Below, piece by piece: positions 1 to 8,500 of a stretch of 64,000 nt of DNA. How positions within the stretch are numbered: the first letter of the stretch is position 1; every line of letters starts with the position of its first letter. The notes under the pieces were generated by a model that worked only from the letters and a program-made list of their open reading frames with translations, was not told where the DNA came from and did not search any database. The position numbers were made by a program, and so were the translations under genes. Where the stretch lies: positions 3,555,231-3,619,230 of the forward strand of contig OX419346.1 in NCBI GenBank assembly GCA_948470475.1. The letters are read 5' to 3'. This DNA is from Galaxea fascicularis. Its lineage: Eukaryota > Cnidaria > Anthozoa > Scleractinia > Euphylliidae.

Positions 1-503
1 TCATTCAAAACAAACGAGGTATTTATTTGAACCCTGCATGTGGCTTTGACGTAATATGGATTATATTGATTGATATCGATTATAAACAATTATTGGTCTT
101 CATTGATTGGGCACGTCGGGCGGGCGTTTGATGAGAACATTAACAAAAGGAATCTCTTGGTCCTATTCAAATTCAATGGTGAATTGAATGCTCCAAAGCT
201 CCAAAGCCTTTTTAAAATTATGTCCAGAAATGCAGGCTAATTGATTCAATGTCCATTATGAATAAGCATAACAAAATGTCATATTCATATTACTTCATAT
301 TTGAAAGGCATTTATTTGACAATTTAGCACATTCTAAGTTAATTAGTTTACACCTCAGCGAGTTAATCAGTGTTAAGTGACAGACATTTCCACCTACAAA
401 AACCTCAGAAAATAGACCAACATACAGAAAATTTTATTTCATTTGAGGCTTAGAGCAACCAGTGGCTCAGAACTATCACCATTCAGCTATATTCTAAGCT
501 ATT
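1..503. other. intergenic, nothing recognised
   Basis: AT-rich sequence with no reading frame, RNA-like element or clear repeat that I can support. Confidence 0.5.
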
Positions 504-1120
504 ATTTGACACTCTGTTTACAGCAAAATGGGATCACTTTTTAATAAAAAATGTAAATTGTATCAATGATTCAAATGAGATGAAGCATAACCGCAGCTGC
601 TGATGGCCTTTTGTAAATTTACATCCTCAGGAATTCATTCTAATCGACTTGTGTCGTCTACTATTTATTTAGGCGGTTACACCTGTTTTCTTCAGCAGTG
701 AAAACAGCGATCGTTTAATCCTGCTGTTGGCTTGCCGTGCTTCCTTAACAATTTCTCTCTTGCATCTAGGGATAAATATTGTCGTTTTAGTGACTACCAA
801 AGAAGAATAGGGACTCTGGTTTGTGTACATCCCTAAGAAAGACACTTGAATATCATTCGCCTCTGATAAAGAGCTAACAAACAAGCGGAGAAACGCTTTA
901 ACTAGAAGCCATAACAAAGGCATCAGACTTCATTGACTGTAAAGCCTCCCTACTAAATAACACGAAGCCACCTTTGTAATATATTTAGGGGCTTAGCCAT
1001 GATCTTTCAAAGAGGGGGGGGGGGGGCACACTTTGTTGAAGTAAGGGTACTAACCAGATTATCATGGTGTTTTCGCCACCCGTTAAAGGTTGTTTGCTGA
1101 AAAAAGGTTTACCAAAAGGG
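504..1120. repeat. direct duplication, copy 1
   Basis: This stretch matches 2322-2950 in order and orientation with many substitutions and small indels; shared anchors are 'aacagcgatcg', 'ctcttgcatctaggga' and 'actagaagccataacaaag'. It carries an uninterrupted minus-strand frame at 669-923 (84 codons) that is broken in the other copy, and a G-run at about 1013-1026. Either the shared part was once a coding exon with 3' flank, or it is an old dispersed repeat. The minus-strand side at about 1100 keeps the same splice-acceptor-like tract as copy 2. Confidence 0.65.
669..923 (-). pseudogene. possible coding relic in duplicated segment
   Basis: An 84-codon frame ending at a stop just left of 669, with a basic C-terminal part (motif CKREIVKEARQANSRIKRS). 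In the second copy (about 2500-2770) the first half aligns codon by codon with many third-position changes, then meets a stop after a one-base shift. That hints at past coding, but the product is not recognised and no upstream exon could be linked. Non-coding origin is equally possible. Confidence 0.2.
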
Positions 1121-1237
1121 GGATTACAGGCAACCTCGTTCCCAGGACCTTTACCCTGGCTTGAAGGTGGGGCGGAAAAAGGCACTGAGACCGGCTGGTC
1201 ACATGATCCCAGAACACCCAAATATCTTGGGTGTACT

Positions 1238-1310
1238 CATTCTCGTCCCCAGAGACAGCGCTCCTTTTGGTCAGCACCAAGAATCGCGACCTCTGGCCGG
1301 GTCCACAAAA
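1238..1310 (+). repeat. dispersed repeat, related to 13718-13790
   Basis: 'ctcattctcgtcccc', 'ttggtcagcaccaa' and 'acctctggcc' occur in the same order at 13718-13790. The two copies show a dispersed family, probably a short non-autonomous element. Confidence 0.5.
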
Positions 1311-1443
1311 TTTTAACACCATTGCTCTCTCCTAAGCTATTATTACGTGGGATGCGTAGGCAGACCACGTATAAAGATTCGGGCGAGTTTCGTCGTCATT
1401 GTACTCTCATATGGCAACTAGCCACTTGCTTTTGCTTCTCATT

Positions 1444-1519
1444 GAAGTTAAGCCCTGCTGGCCGGGGTTACTACTCGGATGGGTGACCTTATCTGAAACC
1501 GGTGTTGTTGGCCTTTTTT
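1444..1519 (+). pseudogene. 5S rRNA-derived fragment
   Basis: The segment resembles the 3' two-thirds of a 5S rRNA gene: 'gaagttaagc', then 'ggttactactcggatgggtgacc' in two parts (the box C region), then 'ccggtgttgttggcc' followed by a run of six T like a Pol III terminator. The upstream part does not give a proper 5S 5' end able to pair with the 3' end, so it is a pseudogene or the head of a 5S-derived SINE, not a working rRNA gene. Confidence 0.5.
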
Positions 1520-1619
1520 CTTCTGGTCGTCTTTTTTCGATTTTATTTCTGTACTTTAAGGAACCATGTGACGCTGAAATCGCCAAACAGTGCTGCTAGC
1601 TGATCAGCCACGGTTCCTC

Positions 1620-2321
1620 TTTCTAAACGTGCTCATCTGTCGGAGAAAACCTTTTAAGTAAAGATTTCATTCTCACAGCGCCGCGACACAGTGAAGTATT
1701 TGAATGGACGAAAAAAGATTGATTTGTTCCGTTCATTGCTTTAGTTTCGTGCTTCAACTGTGAATAATTTACATTCTAATCGAGTGTAACAAGCTTCGTA
1801 ATCTTTGTATTTGTCCTAACGAAAACAAAACGATATTTTTAAGTTTGATTCTTTTGCATTTTGTACGCTTGACTTTTTAACACAAATTTGCATAGTTTGA
1901 CATTCGATCAAGCAAGATTGCGAGACTTGGTAATGGGGGTCAGACAGCGCAACATTCATAGGCATTTCAGAAATTTGAGAGAGAAATCTCCTCAAGTAAA
2001 TCATAACAGGGTTATAAAGTTGATTGGTGTTTTTGGATGGTGTTAAATGACTTTATTTTTTGCTTACTGTCCACAGCACGCACTTGACGCGGAACAAATA
2101 ACCTCGAAATGAAAGTGCCGAATATTTTTTCGATTATGGTTTGATCAGCAAATTCGTATGGAATGCACTTCTGGTGGCAAGGAGACTAGTTAACCATCGT
2201 GTGTTTGTCATGCTGTACTGAGTCATCATTAAATTCCCATTGTCCACGTATAACCAAAGTGACTGTGTACACATTCATCAACCAATTTAATGCATCCCAC
2301 GTTAACGCCCCCAGGCGTCTT
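1620..2321. other. intergenic, nothing recognised
   Basis: AT-rich sequence between the two copies of the direct duplication; no supported feature. Confidence 0.4.
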
Positions 2322-2950
2322 GTTTGACAATCAGTTTACAACAAAGAGGGATCACTTTTTAATAAAAAAAAAAATGATAAATTGTATGTAGTCATCTAGT
2401 CTATTTTTCAACCAGTAATTCAAATGAGATGAAGCATAACCATGGCTGTTGATGGCTTGATGTAAATTTACATGGCTACTGATTATCCAGACGGAGGCCC
2501 TTTCTTGAAAGGGGGTCTTTTTTTCCCCAGCATCGAAAACAGCGATCGTTGAATCCTGCTGTTGGCCTGCTGTGCTTCCTTATCAACTTCTCTCTTGCAT
2601 CTAGGGATTAAATATTGTGGTTTTAGTGACTACTAGAGCTGAATACGGACGCTGGTTTGCGTACATTGCTAAGAATTAGACTCGAATATCGTTCGCCCCT
2701 AATGATCAGATAGAACGCTAATTAACAAGCGCAGAAACACTTTAACTAGAAGCCATAACAAAGCCATCACACTTTATTGACTGTAAAGCTTCATTACTCC
2801 AAAAAACCGAAGCCAGCTTTGTGATACACTCAGAGTCGTAGCCAAAAAGAGGGGAGCACACTCTGTTAAGGTGAGGTTACTCATCAGATTATCATGGCGT
2901 TTTCGACACCTGTTGTAAGATATTTGCTGAAAAATGGTTAACAGAAAGGG
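2322..2950. repeat. direct duplication, copy 2
   Basis: Second copy of the segment at 504-1120. The spacing between copies is about 1.8 kb and divergence is substantial, so the duplication is old. See the possible exon at 2774-2926, which overlaps the right end of this copy. Confidence 0.65.
2774..2926 (-). CDS. possible exon 2 of small secreted protein gene
   Basis: On the minus strand a pyrimidine-rich acceptor ('ccatttttcag') precedes a 50-codon frame with two Cys that ends in TAA. It is in phase 0 and joins the signal-peptide exon at 3347-3451 in frame, giving a total of 85 residues. The acceptor and the motif HDNLxSxLTxTxCAP are also seen in the duplicated copy near 985-1110, where a G-run breaks the frame. 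No family recognised. Weak: the exon pairing is an inference. Confidence 0.25.
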   Translation of the reverse strand, partial: QISYNRCRKRHDNLMSNLTLTECAPLFLATTLSVSQSWLRFFGVMKLYSQ

Positions 2951-3346
2951 GCGCATACGCACCCCAGACCCGCCCCTGGCTACGCTTTTGATATTTTAAT
3001 TCTATTGGCCAGGTCTCCACAGCGGCGGATTCATACCTTGAGCTAAGGGGGGTGGGGGGGGGGGGGTATTGATTTACTTGGCCTGTTGGTCTTTTTGCCT
3101 TCAGTCATTTCTTCCTTTTTTTTTAACCAAAATAAAGAGGGGGGGGGGCGGGCCCACAGGGCCCCTCCCCTAGATCCGCCACTGCTCAAGTCATTGCATC
3201 ACCCGTCAGAAGATGGAGCGAAGCAAGATGCATTAAGCAGAGTCCAGGGAAGGGAAATCGAGCTAACTGTGAAATATAATGCGCATATCAAGACGCCCTT
3301 TGGCACATATATAAGAATTAAGCAATAAATTGACTGCAAACCTTAC

Positions 3347-3451
3347 TAAACCAGCGCAATTGTCCCGACCGCCGTCTTGTGCTAACACCAGACATGTCTC
3401 CATTAAACAAAGAAGTAGAGCAAACAAAAATACGAACTTAATCACACGCAT
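3347..3451 (-). CDS. signal-peptide first exon, secreted protein
   Basis: ATG at the right end opens 35 codons: a short basic N-terminus (MRVIK), a hydrophobic core (FVFLFALLLCL), then a plausible signal-peptidase site before QDGGRDNC. It ends at a good donor ('gtaagg' on the minus strand) in phase 0. This is the typical first exon of a small secreted protein. An AT-rich 'tttaaaatat' about 60 bases upstream could be a core promoter. The remaining exons lie to the left; only 2774-2926 is a candidate. Product unknown. Confidence 0.45.
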
Positions 3452-4355
3452 GGCGACAACAGTTGTTAATGGTCTTTCTTGCTTGAAGATGCTGTGAAAT
3501 GAGATATTTTAAATTCGTTAAAGTCGTGGCCAACATCCTTAATGCAATATAACACATTTGCTGCAACACCGTTTGATAACTGAATGTTATTACTGAACTA
3601 CAAACAACACATCAGTTTCTTGATCTGCAAACGACCCCGACAAACATGTTTAGTTCTCAGATGCCTACCTACTTGTGACTTTAGTGTAGCTATAGTGGAT
3701 CTACCCGTATGTGCTCACTTAGGAAAAGCGTTTGATATATCCTTTCTGCAAGCCAGAAAACCAACTTGTTCACTTTGAATGCTCTTCACACAACTGAATA
3801 ACAGGAGGGAGTAGCAACTACTTCAAAATAAACGGCCTTACGTCATGCAAAAGTGCGAAAGCCAATCAATACTCTTGTTACCAAATTATGAAGTGAGCGT
3901 TCTGACCGCAAAGTGGCTTTTCACGTGCACTAATAAATTGTGTCATGACATTATCAAAGAAGGCTTGGAATCACGAGGCGTGGCGTGTTCTTAGCGGATT
4001 GAGATAGCACGTGACAAAAGAAGGAAACGACCAAGGCTTGAGATGAGACGAGAGAGAACTTTAGGCAAACGTTACCCTGAGAGTAGTTGCTTTCTCCTAT
4101 GCCAAAAGAATTGGAGAGAACTTTAATCCTGCATTGGTTCATTCAGGCAAAATGATCGCGACACACACAGTACCAGATGACGTCTTATTCAAACCACGTG
4201 TAGGAACTCAAATATCCAACAGAGTTTCTATAAATAAGTTAACTTTGTTCGATTGAATTACGATTCAGAAGTGATTAAAATCCCACCGAGCTATTATCGA
4301 GTTCAGGTCTACTGCATCTGCTCTTTGAGGACGGTAAAACAAACAAATTCGTTCC
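3452..4355. other. intergenic, upstream of secreted-protein exon
   Basis: No gene recognised. It would include the promoter of the minus-strand exon at 3347-3451. Short frames here lack homology I recognise. Confidence 0.4.
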
Positions 4356-4423
4356 ATGCGTGTCTTTCGCTTAACAGTCAAAACTAGTCTAACCAAAACT
4401 GACTTCAACGATATTAATGATCT
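4356..4423 (+). pseudogene. left part of a frame split by the BEL insertion
   Basis: A frame opening at ATG 4356 runs into the left LTR. If the retrotransposon and one copy of its GATCT duplication are removed, the same frame continues at 11860 without a stop for about 50 further codons, to a TGA near 12014. The interrupted frame totals roughly 75 codons. Its product is not recognised and it may be chance or part of an older repeat. Confidence 0.25.
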
Positions 4424-4903
4424 TGTAACGGCGATAGGTTTCAGACTGAATTGGAATCGTCTTGCATTACCGCAATCTTTATTTATCCAATACGTAAAAA
4501 CTGAAAAGCACAACAATAACAGACTGTCCTATACTGTATACCAAAATCGAGTCTATTAAACAATCAACTACAGTTCGCTGAGCGTAAAATGATCGATAGA
4601 AATTAATCGCCTGTGAAGTAATATCCTGGCAGGCAAGAGATCAACTAAGCTATCTAATGAGTAACAACTAAATTACTGAATACTAACGTACCTCTATCCC
4701 GACCTTGGGGTGAACAACAGATACAAAATCAATGGAAAAAAGGCCAAAACTGCGAGGACACGAGTGCTATCGATCATGAAAACTGAGCACAACAAGTTAT
4801 TCATCTGATCTATCGCTCAACGCACGTGCGAATGATGTCACCGGAACTAACATCAAAGTAACGCAACTGTAACACAATTGTAACGCGATTGTAAGCGCTT
4901 ACA
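4424..4903 (-). repeat. 3' LTR of BEL element
   Basis: 480 bp, TG...CA. It matches 11367-11854 except that it lacks 8 bp ('ttctatta'). A minus-strand AATAAA (plus 4478-4483) is a likely polyadenylation signal. Repeated 'gtaacgc' motifs lie near its right edge. Confidence 0.93.
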
Positions 4904-5017
4904 TGGCTCCTCTAAATTGTCATCATTAATAGCAATTTACTAATCAAAGAACTGAAAATGTTGGTCTAGCTACAAAAAAAAATGTTCAATGTTCGCCTCC
5001 TTGAGGTACTCATTGTT

Positions 5018-5599
5018 TTATGGCTCCTCGGTGGGGACTCCCCGGTCCTCCGTTAGGGCTTCACTGCACGGCATAAGGAGCACCAGCTTCTGTACTGGTC
5101 TTTCAAGGAACACAGGGGCTTTGGATCTTCTGCCATGTTCATCTATAGACGGATCTGCAACTACAACTTTCACCTTCCTTACGAGGCCATCATCACTTTC
5201 GTACGTCTTGAACACGCGAGCAAGCTGCCACCGGTTCCGCGGCAGGTTGTCATCCTTCACGATGACCACATCATCTACTGCCATATTCCTTCTCGTTCTA
5301 ACCCATTTCTGCCTGGGTTGCAATGATTGAAGATAGTCTGCCTTCCATTTGACCCAGAATTCGTTTGCAAGGTACTGTACACGTCGCCATCTCTTCTTAG
5401 AATAGAGGTCTGCTCGTTGAAAGGACCCTGGCGGAGGCAGAATAACACTGGATTTCATGGTCAGTAGCTGACTGGGAGTTAGCGGATTGGGATACTCTGG
5501 GGAACTCAATTCGTTGACTGTAAGTGGCCGGCAATTTACAATCGCTTCGGCTTCTATCAGGAAAGTGCTCAGGGATTCGTCGTCTAGCTGCGATGCGCA
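5018..5599 (-). CDS. BEL polyprotein C-terminal part, shifted frame
   Basis: This frame carries the region after the integrase catalytic core: SQLDDESLSTF, EAEAIVNCRPLT, then LTPSQLL, RRVQYLANEFWVKW and a basic DNA-binding-like end matching the C-terminal domain usual in BEL/Pao polyproteins (DUF5641 type). It is in a different frame from the main frame to its right, and the stretch that normally lies between the catalytic Glu and SQLDDES is missing. So this copy has a deletion plus frameshift near 5585-5605. The frame remains open to 5018. Confidence 0.85.
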   Translation of the reverse strand, partial: CASQLDDESLSTFLIEAEAIVNCRPLTVNELSSPEYPNPLTPSQLLTMKSSVILPPPGSFQRADLYSKKRWRRVQYLANEFWVKWKADYLQSLQPRQKWVRTRRNMAVDDVVIVKDDNLPRNRWQLARVFKTYESDDGLVRKVKVVVADPSIDEHGRRSKAPVFLERPVQKLVLLMPCSEALTEDRGVPTEEP

Positions 5600-8500
5600 G
5601 TTCGGATTTGGCGTTCCCATACGCCTCCCATGTGACTTGCATGGGGGACGTTCATCTTGTACGACACCCAGTCACAATTTCTCTTTAGAAGCTCCTGCCT
5701 GACCTTCTCGTGATCTAGTTCTGAGAGTGCCTGCTGAAGCTCGTTCTTCGCACCAACAAAGTTTGTTCCTTGATCTGAACGGATCTGACGAACTGGGCCG
5801 CGTCGGCCAACAAAACGGCGGTAGGCATTAATGAAGGAGTCTGCAGTTAGGGAGTTCGCAACCTCTAGGTGGACTGCTCTTGATGACAGGCATGTGAAAA
5901 GGACTCCGTACCTTTTGACTTGTCGTCGGCCCTCCTTAACATAGAAGGGGCCAAAGTAATCAACGGCGCAATACGAAAAGGGCGGCGCGGGTTGCACCCG
6001 ATCTTCTGGAAGATTCGCCATCTTCTGTTCTTGAGGCGCTCCCCTCAACCTTCGACAGCTTACACATTTTGAAATGAAGTCGGATATGACAGAGCTCCCA
6101 CCAATGATCCAGAATCCGGAGGATCTGATACAGCTGTGTGTCATGCCACGTCCCTGATGCAGCACAGAATCATGGAAGTGGGAGATAATGAGGTTTGTCA
6201 CATGTCCCTTCTTCGGGAGGACGATGGGATGCTTCTCTGCTATTGAGAGATCGGCATGCTTGAGACGACCACCAACTCGTAACACGCCAACACTGTCGAG
6301 GAAGGGATCCATCTTGTAGAGAGTACTGGATTTCTTTTGGGTTTTGAGCGAAGCGTGATCTTGTGGATCTTGCGTGCTGATTCGATGAAGCAAACTGATT
6401 TCGTTCTGGAACTCTTCTTCTTGGACGCTCTTGACAATCACTGTTTCTGCCTCTTGGAGCTCTTGCGTATTTACTGGGACATACCGGTCCTTCTCTGAAG
6501 CCTTCAACTTCGGACAAGAGCGGTACTTCTTCTGAAGGCGAAGGCAAGCAGCAACTGCTCTCTTTGCTTTATGCCAACTAGAGAAATACTTCAAACGGTC
6601 AGGAAGTGAAAAACGCTCTTGGGATTGTGTAGTCATGGCGGAGATTTTCTTTACTTCCGGGTCTTCTGGAGAAATGTACGTGGGCTCGGCGTTGTCGGTA
6701 ATGCTCTGCTTATCCAGCGGTTTCCAGAGGAAATCTGGACCATTCCACCAACGTGAATTGTCAATTAGGTTCTGTGCATATAGACCACGGGAGGCATCAT
6801 CTGCTGGATTGTGGTCTGTTTCCACGTACCTCCACTGTTTGGGTGTTGTACGGTCACGTATCTGTTGGACTCGATTGGCAACAAACGTGTGGAAACGCCG
6901 TGCGTCGTTGGAAACGTACCCAATCACGACTTTGCTGTCAGTCCAGAAAACCTCAGTAATTTGGTCATATTCGAGTTCTCGGCGCAGGACATCGCTGGTC
7001 TTGACTGATACTAATGCGGCTGTTAGCTCGAGCCTTGGAATTGTGACAGGCTTCAGTGGGGCTACGCGTGATTTAGCCATCGCGAGAGAACAGTGTGTTT
7101 GGCCAGAGTCGTTGGTTAACCTAAGGTAGGAACACTGACCGTAGGCATCTTTACTGGCATCCGAGAAGTGATGTAACTCAACAGAATTCAGTTCTCCAAA
7201 ACCTTCTGGCTTATAACATCTCGGGATGTTGAGGTTTGAAAGTAGGTGCAGGTCACCTCTCCATCGTTCCCATCTCGCCCTTAATGGTTCCGGAACACTG
7301 TCGTCCCAGCCCGCTCCATCGCGACATAGCTCCTGGAGGATGCTTTTTCCAACCAAGATGAGAGGAGCAAGCATACCAAGAGGGTCGAACACAGAACTCA
7401 CAGTGGACAGAATTCCTCTTCTCGTTAGGGGTTGGTCCTTAAGTTGAACTCTAAACTGGAAGGTGTCCGACTCAATGCACCACTGGACTCCGAGGGCGCG
7501 TTCTATTGGTAGAGTATCCTTCGTAATATTCAGGTTCTGGAGATCCTTCGAACGGTCTTCATTTGGGATGGCCTCTATCACGGACATGTTATTGGATACG
7601 AACTTGTGAAGATTGAAGCCACCCTTCTTGCACAACTTCTTTGTGTTCTTCACCAAGCTGATTGCTGCTTCAGGAGTGGGAACAGACTTTAGTCCATCAT
7701 CCACGTAAAAATTCTTCTTCACAAAGTCGCCTGCTTCACTTCCACACTGATCTTCATGGTCACTTGCAGCCTTCTTTAATGCGTAGTTCGCACACCCTGG
7801 AGAGGACGTGGCGCCAAACAGGTGAACCGTCATTCTGTACTCTGTCGGTTCAGTGTCAATTCTGCCGTTCTCCCACCAGAGGAAGCGAAGGAAGTTGCGG
7901 TGTTCTGGATTTACATGGACCTGGTGGAACATGCCTTCTATGTCACACATAAGCGCTATTGGCTCCTGGCGAAATCGGCAAAGTACACCAACCAAGTTAT
8001 TGGTTTGATCAGGACCTTGGAGGAGGTGTCGGTTAAGAGATTCACCAGCGAACTCCACACTACAATCAAAGACAACTCTGATCTTTTCCGGTTTTTGGGG
8101 GTGATATACCCCGTGGTGGGGGATATACCACACTTGGCCATTCTTCATTGCCTTTTCTTCAGGAGGAACCTTCTCAGCATGGCCACGGGTAATGAGATCA
8201 TTCATGAAAGACAGGTAATCGTTTCTGTATTTGCTGTCAGTCTTGAGCCTTCTCTTTAACTTGATGAGACGGTTCAAGGCCACTCCCTTGTTGTCAGGCA
8301 ATGTTATTGGTTCTTGTTTAAACGGCAAGGGCATTTCATAATGGCCATCACGTCTTTGGTGAATCCCCTTTGAGACCTTGAACATAAAGCTTCTGTCTTC
8401 ATATGAGAGGGGATGAATCTCCGTCTTCGTTTCGCTAAAGTCAAGCTCAAACATACGGTTTACTTGGGCTGGATTGATGATCTCCTTGACGTGCGTCTTA

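Noticed and set aside
1064..1486. 140-codon plus-strand frame
   Set aside because: Runs through two different repeats and the 5S-like piece; composition not coding-like.
4265..4559. Frames across the LTR edge, repeated at 11274-11459
   Set aside because: Their shared C-terminal text is just LTR sequence.
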